Positions 9,343 through 19,380 of a stretch of 64,000 bases of DNA are shown piece after piece; position 1 is the stretch's first letter, and every line of letters starts with the position of its first letter. Under the pieces are notes generated by a model. It had not been told where the DNA came from, searched no databases, and saw only the letters and a program-made list of their open reading frames with translations. The stretch lies in assembly GCA_017454905.1 (NCBI GenBank), contig JAFTCB010000062.1, positions 1 to 64,000 on the forward strand, written 5' to 3'. A program made the position numbers and the translations under genes. This DNA is from Bacteroidales bacterium. Lineage in GTDB: Bacteria; Bacteroidota; Bacteroidia; Bacteroidales; UBA932.

Positions 9343-10107
9343 TTAGAAAAGTCTGACATAAAGATGGAAATTGAGCGTAGGCCAGAATGCCAGATAGCGG
9401 GTGATGCCGTCAACGGCGGAAACGACATCCCGTGCATCCTTCTCCGTGAACTGGACATCCTTGACCTGACCGGTCAACCCTTCTCCGGAAGCCCACAGTC
9501 CGGACTTGCCCTGGTACTGTGCCCCCAGGTCGAAAGAGAAGGAAACGCGCTTGTCCGCCCGCACCGGCCGGCCGAAGCCGATCCCGACATAAGGCTTGAC
9601 AGCGAACGTGCCGCTTCCCAAACCCGGGGCGAGCAGGTTGGCCTGCATCTCGCCGTTGTTGGCCTTGACCAGACAGCCGTCCATCTCCAGGCCGACGGTA
9701 TTGTAGACGGCCGGCAGCCCGGTCAGCGTCCCGCGGGCATACCGGGCGGCGCCGGCATGGACGCCCAGGGTGAAATGGAATCCACCCTTGCCGGGATAGA
9801 TGTTGAACAGCAGCCGGGCATCACTCATGCCGAGATTGATCTTCATCGGGACCTGTGTCATCGTACCGGAAGCACCTACCGGATTCTCCGGAACAGAGAC
9901 GCCCTGGACGGTGTAGCCGATCAGGCCGAGCGCCGTCCCGTATCCGGCACGGACCTGGACATGGCCTCCGAGCGGAGCGGCCAACTCGAAACTGAGTCCG
10001 TCCGTGCCTCCGCCGACACCGAGCGACAGGTGATTGAAGACCTGCGCCCCGGCATTTGCGGACAGCAAAACCCCTGCAAGCAGGGAAAGAATAACTGATT
10101 TTTTCAT
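9343..10107 (-). CDS. small outer-membrane beta-barrel-like protein
   Basis: A 254-residue protein with a cleavable signal (MKKSVILSLLAGVLLSANAGAQ) followed by alternating hydrophobic strands with glycine-rich turns, ending in NFHLYVRLF. A terminal phenylalanine after an amphipathic strand is the usual beta-signal of outer-membrane barrels. No specific family is recognisable. An alternative ATG lies two codons upstream at 10113. It is the first gene of a pair with the lipoprotein at 8523-9332, and the two may work together at the outer membrane, which is inference. Confidence 0.65.
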   Translation of the reverse strand: MKKSVILSLLAGVLLSANAGAQVFNHLSLGVGGGTDGLSFELAAPLGGHVQVRAGYGTALGLIGYTVQGVSVPENPVGASGTMTQVPMKINLGMSDARLLFNIYPGKGGFHFTLGVHAGAARYARGTLTGLPAVYNTVGLEMDGCLVKANNGEMQANLLAPGLGSGTFAVKPYVGIGFGRPVRADKRVSFSFDLGAQYQGKSGLWASGEGLTGQVKDVQFTEKDARDVVSAVDGITRYLAFWPTLNFHLYVRLF

Positions 10108-10212
10108 AAGCATGTTGCTGATTTGTCCGATCGTGCGTTCAAGATAAGCATTTTTCTCGATCAATTTCGCTTCCCGGATGCAAGAATTGCTGAATTAGCA
10201 GGAATAATTGAT

Positions 10213-10220
10213 TATTTTTG
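10213..10220 (+). promoter_or_regulatory. -7 box (TATTTTTG) for the DJ-1 gene
   Basis: A perfect TAnnTTTG match that ends 7 nt before the ATG at 10228, which implies a leaderless or nearly leaderless mRNA. Confidence 0.7.
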
Positions 10221-10227
10221 CGCCATC

Positions 10228-10800
10228 ATGAAAGGTGTATACATTTTCCTGGCAGACGGTTTCGAAGATGTCGAGGCCCTCGCCACCAATGACGTTCTCC
10301 GCCGGGGCGGAGTCGCCACTTCCCTGGTCGCCCTGACCGACGATCCCGTCATCGAATCCTCCCACGGTGTCTTGCTGACAGCGGACACGTTCCTCCCAGA
10401 ACTGAATACCGACCACGACGGCACGACGGACCAGGATGTGATGATCTTCCCGGGCGGCATGCCCGGCTCCAAGAATCTCGCCGCCTGCAAGCCGCTGATG
10501 GATCTGATGAGAGAGCACTACGCCGCCGGCGGCAGCCTTGCCGCCATCTGCGCTGCTCCGGGCCTGGTACTCAGCCAGCTGGATGACTGGCAGGGGAAGG
10601 CGTTCACCTGCTTCGAGGGATTCCAGGATGCGCTGCTCGCCAAGGGTGGCGTCTATACGCCGCAGCCGGCCGTCCGCGCCGGGCGCCTGGTCACCGGACG
10701 TTCCGCCGGCCATGCCGTTTCCTTCGCGCTGGAGATCCTCCGCGGCCTCAAAGGCGACGCCGTCGCCGCCCAGGTCCGCCACGCGATGTATCTAGACTGA
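10228..10800 (+). CDS. DJ-1/PfpI family protein
   Basis: A 190-residue protein of the DJ-1/ThiJ/PfpI superfamily. The nucleophile-elbow cysteine is Cys108 in AAICAAPG, and Glu13 in GFEDVEAL is the partner acid. These proteins act as glyoxalases, protein or nucleotide repair factors, or oxidative sensors; the sequence alone does not tell which. The start at 10228 puts the canonical first strand MKGVYIFLADGFED at the N terminus. The gene ends directly against the 3' end of glmS. Confidence 0.88.
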   Translation: MKGVYIFLADGFEDVEALATNDVLRRGGVATSLVALTDDPVIESSHGVLLTADTFLPELNTDHDGTTDQDVMIFPGGMPGSKNLAACKPLMDLMREHYAAGGSLAAICAAPGLVLSQLDDWQGKAFTCFEGFQDALLAKGGVYTPQPAVRAGRLVTGRSAGHAVSFALEILRGLKGDAVAAQVRHAMYLD

Positions 10801-12645
10801 TTATTCCACCGTAACGCTCTTCGCGAGATTCCGCGGCTGGTCGACATTGCGGCCCTTGGCGATGGCAATGTGATAGGCCAGCAGCTGCAGCGGGATGATC
10901 GAGAGGATCGGCTCGAAGCACTCTTCCGTATCCGGGATTTCGAAATACCAGTCGGAGAGTGCCTTCACATCTTCGTCCCCTTCCGTGATCACGCTGATGA
11001 TCCGGCCCTTGCGGGCTTTCACCTCCTGGATATTGCTCAGGATCTTTTCGTAGTTGCCCCGGCGGGGCGCGATGACGACGACCGGCATCTCTTCGTCGAT
11101 GAGTGCGATCGGCCCGTGCTTCATCTCTGCGGCAGGATACCCTTCCGCATGGATGTAGGAGATTTCCTTGAGTTTCAGCGCCCCTTCCAGCGCCACCGGA
11201 TAATTGTATCCGCGTCCCAGGTACAGGAAATTATGGGCGTATGTGAACACCTTGGCCAGGTCGGCGATCTGCGCATCGTGTTCGAGGATCTTGGCGATCT
11301 TGTCCGGGATGGACTGCAGTTCTTTCACCAGGGCCGACCGCCTTGCATCCGCCACGGTACCCAGCTCTTCCGCCAGGCTCATGGCGATCAGGAAGAGGGT
11401 CGTGACCTGGGCGGTGAAGGCCTTGGTCGAAGCGACGCCGATTTCAGGGCCGATGTGCGTATAGCAGCCGGTATCCGTCGCACGGGCGATGGAGGAGCCG
11501 ACGACGTTGCAGATGCCGAACAGGAAGGCGCCCGACTCCCGGGCCAGGTTGACGGCAGCCAGCGTATCGGCCGTCTCCCCCGATTGGGAGATGGCGATGA
11601 CGACATCCGTCGGGAAGATGACCGGCCGGCGGTAGCGGAACTCGGAGGCGTACTCGACTTCCACGGGCTTGCGCGTCAGTTCTTCGATCATATATTTGCC
11701 GATCAGGCCGGCATGCCAGGAAGTCCCGCACGCGCAGATGACGATCCGCTGCGCGTTCAGCAGGCGCTCGCGGTGATCGATCACGCCGGAGAGCTTGACG
11801 GTGCCGTATTCCGGATGCAGGCGGCCTTTCATCGAGGCGCGCAGCGTCCGGGGCTGTTCGAAGATCTCCTTGAGCATGAAATGCGGGAATCCGCCCTTCT
11901 CGATCTCGCTGAGGCTCATCTCCAGTTCGCGCACCTCGGGGGTCTGCTCAACGCTGCGCAGGTCCGTGATCCGGAGTTCCTGGCCGCGCTGGATGAAGGC
12001 GATCTGCTCTTCGCCCAGATAGACCACCTTGTTGGTGTATTCGATGATCGGAGAGGCATCGGAACCCACAAAATACTCATTCTCCCCGACTCCGATGATC
12101 AGCGGGCTGCCCTTGCGGGCGGCAATCATCTTGTCCGGCTCGTTCCGGTTCATGATCACCAGGGCGTAAGCACCTACGACATGGTTCAGGGCCATCGGTA
12201 CAGCCTCCTCCCAGGAGACTTTCCGGGAGTCCATCATGTACTGGATCATCTGGATCACGACTTCCGTGTCCGTCTGGCTCTGGAAATGGTAGCCCTTACG
12301 GGTCAGTTCCGTCTTGAGCGCCTGGTAGTTTTCGATGATGCCGTTGTGGATCAGGGCCAGGTTGTGGTTCTCGGAGTAATGGGGGTGTGAATTGACATCG
12401 CTCGGCTCGCCGTGAGTGGCCCAGCGGGTATGGGCGATCCCGATGTTGCCACTGACGTCCTTGTCCGCGGCGACCTTTTCCAGATCCTTGACTTTGCCCT
12501 TGGTCTTGTAGATGACCAGTTCACCGCTGTCGCCGATCAGCGCCACGCCGGCGCTGTCATAGCCGCGGTATTCGAGCCGCGTGAGTCCCTTGATGAGAAT
12601 CGGATAGGCCTTCCGCCCTCCGACATAGCCTACGATGCCACACAT
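10801..12645 (-). CDS. glmS: glucosamine-6-phosphate synthase (isomerizing)
   Basis: This enzyme makes glucosamine 6-phosphate from fructose 6-phosphate and glutamine, the entry to peptidoglycan and LPS amino sugars. Cys2 of MCGIVGYVGG is the glutaminase nucleophile after Met removal. Two SIS domains follow (SQSGETADT and the C-terminal half), and the protein ends AKSVTVE as in the family. The length of 614 residues is normal. The short leader leaves no room for a glmS ribozyme. Confidence 0.97.
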   Translation of the reverse strand: MCGIVGYVGGRKAYPILIKGLTRLEYRGYDSAGVALIGDSGELVIYKTKGKVKDLEKVAADKDVSGNIGIAHTRWATHGEPSDVNSHPHYSENHNLALIHNGIIENYQALKTELTRKGYHFQSQTDTEVVIQMIQYMMDSRKVSWEEAVPMALNHVVGAYALVIMNRNEPDKMIAARKGSPLIIGVGENEYFVGSDASPIIEYTNKVVYLGEEQIAFIQRGQELRITDLRSVEQTPEVRELEMSLSEIEKGGFPHFMLKEIFEQPRTLRASMKGRLHPEYGTVKLSGVIDHRERLLNAQRIVICACGTSWHAGLIGKYMIEELTRKPVEVEYASEFRYRRPVIFPTDVVIAISQSGETADTLAAVNLARESGAFLFGICNVVGSSIARATDTGCYTHIGPEIGVASTKAFTAQVTTLFLIAMSLAEELGTVADARRSALVKELQSIPDKIAKILEHDAQIADLAKVFTYAHNFLYLGRGYNYPVALEGALKLKEISYIHAEGYPAAEMKHGPIALIDEEMPVVVIAPRRGNYEKILSNIQEVKARKGRIISVITEGDEDVKALSDWYFEIPDTEECFEPILSIIPLQLLAYHIAIAKGRNVDQPRNLAKSVTVE

Positions 12646-12673
12646 AATGCTTCAGTTATTATTTGCAAACCTG

Positions 12674-12681
12674 TAAATATA
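12674..12681 (-). promoter_or_regulatory. possible -7 box (TATATTTA) for glmS
   Basis: A seven-of-eight match to TAnnTTTG on the minus strand, 28 nt upstream of the glmS start. Confidence 0.45.
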
Positions 12682-12690
12682 CGGATTTTC

Positions 12691-13074
12691 TCAAAAATCC
12701 ATCGAATCCATCAGGTCTTCGAGCTGGCGGCGGTCCCGTTTGGTGGGCCGCCCGGTCCCGCGGTCGCGCTGCAGGACGACCGTCTCCCGGGGCGCGTGCA
12801 GTTTGGCCCGCTCCGCTTCCGGCGTCAGGTCTTCGGCGAATTCCGGCACCAGCTGGGCGCCCATGCGGTTTTCGGCGACTTTCAAGACCTTGTAGGTGTA
12901 GAGCGCAGGTCCCTTGCGGATCTCCAGGACATCTCCGGCCTTGACGGCCTTGGATGGTTTGGCGTTGACGCCGCCCAGTTTCACTTTGTTGCCGTTGCAG
13001 GCCTCCGTGGCTTCGCTCCGGGTCTTGAACAACCGGATCGCCCACAGGTACTTATCGATTCTGAAACTGTCCAT
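12691..13074 (-). CDS. S4-domain RNA-binding protein (Hsp15-like)
   Basis: A 127-residue protein with an N-terminal S4 domain (RIDKYLWAIRLFKTRSEA, then VKLGGVNAKPSKAVKAGDVLEI) and a basic C-terminal tail rich in Arg and Lys. This is the architecture of Hsp15 (HslR), which binds stalled 50S subunits carrying nascent chains. The start at 13074 gives the canonical MDSFRIDKYLW N terminus. It is the last gene in the direction of the RND efflux operon, 79 bp after the YugP-type gene. Confidence 0.82.
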   Translation of the reverse strand: MDSFRIDKYLWAIRLFKTRSEATEACNGNKVKLGGVNAKPSKAVKAGDVLEIRKGPALYTYKVLKVAENRMGAQLVPEFAEDLTPEAERAKLHAPRETVVLQRDRGTGRPTKRDRRQLEDLMDSMDF

Positions 13075-13153
13075 ATACGAAAGATTACCCGTCACACCGA
13101 ACGGATGACAGCTGGCCGTATCCGCAGGTGCAGCCTGGCGGATGCGGGCATGA

Positions 13154-13828
13154 TTATCTGCGGTTATTGGCGATGGAAATGTAATAGAAGAGCGTCGCCA
13201 GCGAACCCAGCGCCGCGATGATGTAGGTGTACGCCGCCCACTTGAGCGCATCCACCGCCATCGGCTTGGTCTGCCCGTCCACGATGCCGGCCCCGTCCAG
13301 CCACTTGACAGCCCGCTGGCTGGCATTGATCTCGACCGGAAGGGTCACCAGGCTGAAGAAAGTCGTCAACGCGAACAAGGCGATCCCGGCCCAGAGCAGG
13401 CTCGGGAAGATATCGATGAAAATCACCCCCGCCAGAAGCACCCACTGGACCGTATTGTTGGCAAAGGTCACCACAGGCACCAGGGCAGAACGGAGACGCA
13501 GCGGAGCATACCCCTGGGCATGCTGGATGGCATGTCCCGTCTCATGGGCCGCCACGGCACACGCAGCGATCGAGGCGCTTCCGTACACGCTCTCGCTGAG
13601 ATTGACCGTCTTGTCCTGCGGATTATAATGGTCGGTCAGTTTGCCGGCGACCGACTGGACCGTCACGTCGTTGATGCCGTTCTGCGAAAGCATCAGCCGG
13701 GCGATATCCGCCCCCGTCAGCCCCCGCGGCGAAGGTACCTGGGAATATTTCTCAAACCTGCTGGAGAGAACCCGCTGGATGATGAACGATGCGATCATCA
13801 CCGCGATCATCAAAAACCATATATTCAT
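13154..13828 (-). CDS. YugP-type membrane zinc metallopeptidase
   Basis: A 224-residue membrane protein of the neutral zinc metallopeptidase family typified by Bacillus YugP. The zinc motif HETGHAIQH is at about residues 94-102. There is one N-terminal TM helix (WFLMIAVMIASFII) and three further hydrophobic helices in the second half. The biological substrate is unknown. The gene starts 14 bp after the TolC stop and may be cotranscribed with the efflux genes. Confidence 0.85.
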   Translation of the reverse strand: MNIWFLMIAVMIASFIIQRVLSSRFEKYSQVPSPRGLTGADIARLMLSQNGINDVTVQSVAGKLTDHYNPQDKTVNLSESVYGSASIAACAVAAHETGHAIQHAQGYAPLRLRSALVPVVTFANNTVQWVLLAGVIFIDIFPSLLWAGIALFALTTFFSLVTLPVEINASQRAVKWLDGAGIVDGQTKPMAVDALKWAAYTYIIAALGSLATLFYYISIANNRR

Positions 13829-13842
13829 TTCAATCCTGTATT

Positions 13843-15213
13843 TTAAAGATTACCACATCTGCGAAGATAAGCATTTACGGCGAGATTGTATTCCATTTTT
13901 TTGTCGATCCGGTCCTCCTCCGCCTGCCGGACAGCCAGCTCCGCCTGGAGCAGATCGGACATCGTGACCTGCCCGGCATCATACCGGACCCGCAGTTTCC
14001 CGGCGGCATCCTGCGCCACGCGGACCGACTCATCCGCCACGCCCAGCTGCTCCCACGCGGTCTCCACGGCCAGGCGCAACTGGTGCAACTGCAAGGCAAG
14101 CTGTGCCTCCAGGTACTCCTGCTGCGTGCGCGCCTTCTCGACCTGGCTCTCGTAGCGGCGGGCGCGGGCGGAAGCCTTGCCGATATCCGTGATCGGGATC
14201 TGGAGCAACGCATACCCCAGCCCGTTGAAAGACCCGGTGCCCGTTCCGCGCAGGTCGGCATAGCCGTAGCCGACACCGACCGCAAGCTGGGGCAGGAACT
14301 CCCCGACGGCCATCTTTTTCTGCAACTGCTCCGCCTCCACCTGCAGGGCGAGCAGCCGCGACTCGTCCGACACCCTTGCCGCCTCGTCGGCAAGGAAATA
14401 GTGCTCCGGCGCAGCCGGTTCCGGGAAAGCCCCGGCATCAAGCTGCCAGTCATCCAGTTCCAGATAGGCGTATTCCAGCCCGATGGCATTGAAAAGGTCC
14501 ATCTTGGCCAGCTTGAGCCCGCTGCGGAGCTGGATCCGGCCCGAAGCCAGTTCGCGCTGCTTGAGGCGCACCTGCAGCAGGTCCGATTCGGGAAGCAGCC
14601 CGGCCTCCACGGCCACGGCGGCATCCCGCTCCAGGGAATCCAGCAGCTGCTGCGCTTTCGAGAGCGTCAGCATCTTCTCCTGGAGGGACACCCCGAGGCT
14701 GTATTTCTCCTCAATGGAAGCCGCGGTCTCCCGGCGCCGGACGGAGAGCTGCAGTTCACCGGCCCGGACCCCCAGATCGGCCAGCCGGTTGCCGTTCGCA
14801 ATCCGGCCGCCTGCATAGAGGGGCTGCATCGCGGTCACGGAGGCGCCCCAGCCATAGCGGAAACTCTCGAACCAGGGCGTCAGCCCGGCCTGCAGGGCGG
14901 CATCTGTCACCCACTGGGAGAGGACATCCGCCCAATAACCCTGCAGGATGTCCTGCGGCTCGATCCGCACCAGGGGCTTGAGGGAATAGTACCCGACCGA
15001 GGTCACGCTCACCCGCGGGACATATTCCCAGCGGGCTTCGGCACGCTGGGAGCGGGCCGCCTGCAAATCCAGCTGCGCACCCTTCAGCCCGGGATCATGG
15101 GCCGCGCCCAGTTCCTGGCACTCCCCGAGTGTCACGATGCGCTGGGCCCGCACCGGCAGGCAGACGGCCGCCAGCAGGGCAAGAGGCAAGAGCGGGAATC
15201 TACACTTTCTCAT
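13843..15213 (-). CDS. TolC-family outer-membrane efflux channel
   Basis: A 456-residue outer-membrane factor with a signal peptide (MRKCRFPLLPLALLAAVCLPVRAQ) and the long alternating coiled-coil helices of the TolC/OEP family, in two structural repeats. It should form the exit duct of the pump encoded just upstream. The chosen start at 15213 overlaps the pump gene by 14 bp and begins directly before the signal peptide; a start seven codons further up is possible. The channel is the third component of a tripartite RND system. Confidence 0.88.
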   Translation of the reverse strand: MRKCRFPLLPLALLAAVCLPVRAQRIVTLGECQELGAAHDPGLKGAQLDLQAARSQRAEARWEYVPRVSVTSVGYYSLKPLVRIEPQDILQGYWADVLSQWVTDAALQAGLTPWFESFRYGWGASVTAMQPLYAGGRIANGNRLADLGVRAGELQLSVRRRETAASIEEKYSLGVSLQEKMLTLSKAQQLLDSLERDAAVAVEAGLLPESDLLQVRLKQRELASGRIQLRSGLKLAKMDLFNAIGLEYAYLELDDWQLDAGAFPEPAAPEHYFLADEAARVSDESRLLALQVEAEQLQKKMAVGEFLPQLAVGVGYGYADLRGTGTGSFNGLGYALLQIPITDIGKASARARRYESQVEKARTQQEYLEAQLALQLHQLRLAVETAWEQLGVADESVRVAQDAAGKLRVRYDAGQVTMSDLLQAELAVRQAEEDRIDKKMEYNLAVNAYLRRCGNL

Positions 15214-18200
15214 TTTCTTTCTTTTTGTCCGCACCGCGGAAAATCTGCCAATAAGAGACCGGCATGATCAGCACGATCAGGCCGATGGACAAAATGATGC
15301 CGAAACAGATCACCACCCCCATCGGCATCCAGAGCAAATCGCCGCTGATGATCATCGGCAGGACACCCAGGGCCGTGGTGCAGGAAGTCAGGAAAATCGG
15401 ACGCATCCGGCGCTGACCGGCCTGGAAGGCCGCATCGCGTACGCTCATCCCCTGCGTGGAGCGCAATTCTTCGGCATACTCGAACATGATGATCCCGTTG
15501 CGCACGATGATACCCACCAGCGAGATCAGGCCGAGCACCGCCGTGATGCTGAAATCCAGTCCGAACAGCCACAGGCCGAAGGACGCGCCGAACAGGCACA
15601 GCAGGCTCAGCACCATCGTCAGGATGGCAACGGAACCCTTCTTGAAATGCAGCAGCAGGAAGAGGAACAGCACCGCCACCGCCGCCACGAAACTCCAGAA
15701 AATCTGCGGGATGAAATAATCGTTGGAAGCCGAGAGTCCCAGGTACTTGACCGTGACGCCCTCCGGCAGCTGCGGCACGATCTGCGTCTCCACATACTCC
15801 CGGACCAGCTTCATCGCCGCCGGCTGGCTCTTGCCGGTGCGCATGTCCGCCAGCACGCTGACCGATTCACTGCCGGCATAGCGGTTGATCTGCTCCGGGC
15901 GCCAGCCTGGGGTCAAGGACGCCACCTGCCGCAGCGGGACGGTCGTCCCGGCACGGAGCGTGGGGACTTTGATGTCGCCGAGCGACTCGTAGGTCATGCC
16001 GCGCGTAATCCCCTCGCTGTACAAGCGCACGGGAACCTTCCGGTCCCCTTCCCAGATCGTCGCAATCGGAGTGCCCTCCAGGGTCCCCGCCAGCGCGAGG
16101 GAAAGCACCGACTTGCCGATGCCCAGGCGGGAAGCTTCCTCGGGGTCGAGCTCTACCTCGACGGACGGGACCAGGCTGCCGCAGTCCGTATGGACCCAGG
16201 CGAGCTGGTCGGACATGCCGTACATGAAATTGCGGATGCTGTCCGCATAGGGACGGAGCGTCTCCGTCGGCGCACCGCGCAGCATCACCTCGACCGCCGT
16301 CACGGCCTGGTAGTCCATCTGCCGGAAGTGGATGAGCGCTTCCGGGAACCTGTGTTCATACTTCTCTCCCAACTCCCGGAGCAGGTCCTCCGTGTCCCGG
16401 TTGGAGGTCGTGTTGACGATCAGCTGGCCGACATTGCGCCCGGGGATGGCCGGGGAATAGGTGGCGTGGAAGCGCGGGGCGCTGCATCCGACAAAAGAGG
16501 TCACCCCCGTCACACGCGGATCGGCAAGCAGCAGATGCGTCAGCGAATCGCTGACCGCGGCCGTGCGCTCGATCGAGGCATTGCCGTCCAGCGTCAGCTC
16601 CACGGCGAAAATGTCACGCACCGCCTTCGGCATCATCAGGACATTGATCCGGGTGAACATGAACACGCCCAGCGCCACGGCCAGCACGCCCGTCGCGATG
16701 GTCAGGAAGGCATGGCGGAAGCAGAACGCCTCCAGTTTGTCATAGATCCGCTGGATCAGCGAGAAGAACCATGCCTGCGCCCGGGAAATGATATTCTTGC
16801 GCTCCGGCCCCGCCGCATGGATGTACCGGACTTCCAGCGAAGGGACCACCAGCATGGCATACGCCAGCGACGCCGCCAGGGCGAAGGCGATGATCCAGGG
16901 GAAGACCGAAATGAAATCCCCCAGGTAGCCGGTGATGATTCCGAGCATCGGGAAGAACATCGCGCTGATGGCGAAGGTCGCCATGAACATCGGTACGAAC
17001 AGTTCGCGGCCGCTGGACACGGCGGCATCTTCGCGTTCCAGCCCCCGGGACAGTTTGTCCATGAATCCGTCCATCGTGATGATGGAGTCATCCACGATCA
17101 TGCCCAGCACCGCGATCAGGGCAGCCAGGGAGACCATGTTGACCTGCATCCCGGTGAAAAACATCAGGGCCAGCGCCACGGCAATGCAGACCGGCACCCC
17201 TGAGCTGGCGATGAGCGCCGAACGCATCGGGAAAAGCAGCAGCATCACCAGGATCACGACCAGCATTGAGATCAGCAGATCGCGCATGAAAGACATGACG
17301 GAGCGGTGGACGACCTTGGGCTGGTCCGTGATGCGGCTAAGGTGCACGGATTCGGGCGCGGAAGCGGAGAATTCCGCCAGCACCCGTTCAACTTCATGGC
17401 CGAAATCGACGATATTGTTGTCCGGCCGCATCGTCACGCTCAGCACCAGCGCCGTGTGGCCGTTGTAGGAGACGAACTCCGAGGGGTCTTCATAGCGGCG
17501 GTCCACCGTGGCGATGTCCCGCAGGTGCAGTGCGCCGCTTTCCAGCCCCGTAAAGACGATGCGGTCGGCGACCTCCTGCTCCGTGGTCACGGGATTGGCC
17601 ACATGCACGGGGGCATAGGCGTAATCCGTATGGAAGGTGCCGCCGGAGGTATTGAGCGAAGCTCCCTGGTACTCCAGCATCAGGCTGGCCGGACTCACGC
17701 CGTAGCTCGCCAGGCGGTCCGGGTCCAGGGTCACGGCAATTTCTTCACCGCGGGTACCGTAGATGGTCGCATTGGACAGGGCGGGGATCTCCCGCAGGCG
17801 CCGGACCAGGTCCTCCGCATAGCCGAGCATCTCCCCGTAGCCCTTGTCTTCCGACTCCATCGTAACCAGCAGCGAGGAAACCTCGCTGAAATCATCCAGC
17901 ACCACCACCGCGAGCACGCCGGCAGGCAGCGTCAGTTTGGCCGACTCCAGGCGCAGCTTGATCTTGGACCACACCTCGTCTTTCATCCGGGACGGGCAGT
18001 TCAAGTCCACGATCAGGTAGCACATCCCATCTTTGGAAATGGAGCGGAGGGTGGTCCGGTCCACTTCCGCAAAAGAGAACAGGACCTCCTCCAGCGGCTT
18101 GGTCAGCTGGTCGCAGACCTCCCGGGCCGTGGCACCGGGATACACAGCGGCCACGAGGCCCTGCTTCAGCTGGAAGGTCGGGAATTCATCCCGGTTCATC

Positions 18201-18319
18201 CGCAGCAGTCCGACCACGCCCACGGCTACGAGCGCGGCCACAAGCAGATAGATGATCTTCTTGTGGCGGATGGCGCTCCGGAGGATGCCGCCGTCGGGTT
18301 TGGGAAGGATCGCAGGCAT
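15200..18319 (-). CDS. RND-family efflux pump, inner-membrane subunit
   Basis: A 1039-residue AcrB/CzcA-like proton antiporter with twelve predicted TM helices and two large periplasmic loops. The paired aspartates of the proton relay are present in LGMIVDDSIITMDGF. The lysine of TM10 is replaced by Arg in VGIIVRNGIIMFEY. The N terminus begins with a short cytoplasmic part and the TM helix IIYLLVAALVAVGVVGLL. It lies between its adaptor (1-bp overlap at 18319) and its TolC partner. The substrate cannot be told from sequence. Confidence 0.93.
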   Translation of the reverse strand: MPAILPKPDGGILRSAIRHKKIIYLLVAALVAVGVVGLLRMNRDEFPTFQLKQGLVAAVYPGATAREVCDQLTKPLEEVLFSFAEVDRTTLRSISKDGMCYLIVDLNCPSRMKDEVWSKIKLRLESAKLTLPAGVLAVVVLDDFSEVSSLLVTMESEDKGYGEMLGYAEDLVRRLREIPALSNATIYGTRGEEIAVTLDPDRLASYGVSPASLMLEYQGASLNTSGGTFHTDYAYAPVHVANPVTTEQEVADRIVFTGLESGALHLRDIATVDRRYEDPSEFVSYNGHTALVLSVTMRPDNNIVDFGHEVERVLAEFSASAPESVHLSRITDQPKVVHRSVMSFMRDLLISMLVVILVMLLLFPMRSALIASSGVPVCIAVALALMFFTGMQVNMVSLAALIAVLGMIVDDSIITMDGFMDKLSRGLEREDAAVSSGRELFVPMFMATFAISAMFFPMLGIITGYLGDFISVFPWIIAFALAASLAYAMLVVPSLEVRYIHAAGPERKNIISRAQAWFFSLIQRIYDKLEAFCFRHAFLTIATGVLAVALGVFMFTRINVLMMPKAVRDIFAVELTLDGNASIERTAAVSDSLTHLLLADPRVTGVTSFVGCSAPRFHATYSPAIPGRNVGQLIVNTTSNRDTEDLLRELGEKYEHRFPEALIHFRQMDYQAVTAVEVMLRGAPTETLRPYADSIRNFMYGMSDQLAWVHTDCGSLVPSVEVELDPEEASRLGIGKSVLSLALAGTLEGTPIATIWEGDRKVPVRLYSEGITRGMTYESLGDIKVPTLRAGTTVPLRQVASLTPGWRPEQINRYAGSESVSVLADMRTGKSQPAAMKLVREYVETQIVPQLPEGVTVKYLGLSASNDYFIPQIFWSFVAAVAVLFLFLLLHFKKGSVAILTMVLSLLCLFGASFGLWLFGLDFSITAVLGLISLVGIIVRNGIIMFEYAEELRSTQGMSVRDAAFQAGQRRMRPIFLTSCTTALGVLPMIISGDLLWMPMGVVICFGIILSIGLIVLIMPVSYWQIFRGADKKKENEKV

Positions 18320-19374
18320 TACTCGATGACTTTCATTCCGGTGGAAACTTTCTGGTAGCCTTCGACGATCACATGGTCCCCGGCCTCCAGCCCCGCACGC
18401 ACGACGACGCCGCGGCCGCTGTAGCCGTCCGTGGCGATCCGCACCTTGCGGACGAGGCCGTCTTCGACGGTCCAGACATACTTACCCTCCGTATCCATCT
18501 GGACGGCGGAGGCCGGCACGACGATGCGGGGGTCTTCGGTGATCTCCGGCACGGCGAAACTTGCCTTGACGGCCATCCCGGGCATCAGTTCCGGATGGGC
18601 GTCCGCCAGACGGAGGGTACAGCCGTAACTGCGCGACACGGGCGAAGCCACGTAACCCCGCTCGGACACCACGGCGGCCAGGTTCTCCAGACCGAGGGCC
18701 GGCACGGAGACGATGGCGGGTGTCCCGACGACGATGCCGCTGATATCATTCTCATGGACTTCGATATGCACGTTGAGCGAAGAAAGGTCCATCAGCAGGG
18801 CGATGCGCTGGCCGGGAAGCACTTCCACGCCGCGGTCGACATAAAGCTCGCCGATCACCCCGCGGTACGGGGTCTTCACCGTCCCGTCCGCTTTGGCCCG
18901 GCGGGCGGCCGCGGCCGTCGCCTCAGCCTTGGCCAGCTGGGTCTCGATATCAATTTTCTGGATCTCCGGAATGGCCCCGGAAGCATATACTTTCTGCAGG
19001 CGGGTATTCGCATCCTTTGCCTGCTCGAGCGAAGCCTCCGCAATCTGCAGGGCGCTCTCGACGCTCTGCGAACGGATCACGGCCACGGCCTGGCCGCCGA
19101 CAACGCGCTGGCCTTTGCTCACCGGCAGCATCGTCAGCGTGCCGCCGTAAGGCGCAGTCAGCACGACGGATTTCTCCGGCTCAAGCTCGCCGGAAAAGAC
19201 CTGCCCGGGCAGGGACTCCGGGAGCCCCACGGTCAGCGTCTTCACCCGGACGGGCGGACGCTCCGCAACCGTTTCAGTCTTGGAGAAACGCGCCACGATG
19301 CGCTGCACCTGCGGGCTGTCGCAGCCCGAGAGGAGCAGTCCTGCCATCAGGATCACCAATCCTTTCCTGTCCAT
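18319..19374 (-). CDS. RND periplasmic adaptor (membrane fusion lipoprotein)
   Basis: A 351-residue HlyD/AcrA-like adaptor with lipobox LLLSGC (Cys18), a biotinyl-lipoyl-like hairpin (VLTAPYGGTLTMLPVSKGQRVVGGQ), a helical hairpin at about 110-145, and beta-barrel and membrane-proximal domains. It links the pump to the TolC channel. Its gene starts 6 bp after the small lipoprotein gene at 19381-19890 and overlaps the pump gene by one base. Confidence 0.92.
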   Translation of the reverse strand: MDRKGLVILMAGLLLSGCDSPQVQRIVARFSKTETVAERPPVRVKTLTVGLPESLPGQVFSGELEPEKSVVLTAPYGGTLTMLPVSKGQRVVGGQAVAVIRSQSVESALQIAEASLEQAKDANTRLQKVYASGAIPEIQKIDIETQLAKAEATAAAARRAKADGTVKTPYRGVIGELYVDRGVEVLPGQRIALLMDLSSLNVHIEVHENDISGIVVGTPAIVSVPALGLENLAAVVSERGYVASPVSRSYGCTLRLADAHPELMPGMAVKASFAVPEITEDPRIVVPASAVQMDTEGKYVWTVEDGLVRKVRIATDGYSGRGVVVRAGLEAGDHVIVEGYQKVSTGMKVIE

Positions 19375-19380
19375 GGGCCA

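Noticed and set aside
12646..12690. A glmS ribozyme or riboswitch before glmS
   Set aside because: The region before glmS is only 45 bp and shows no ribozyme-like structure.
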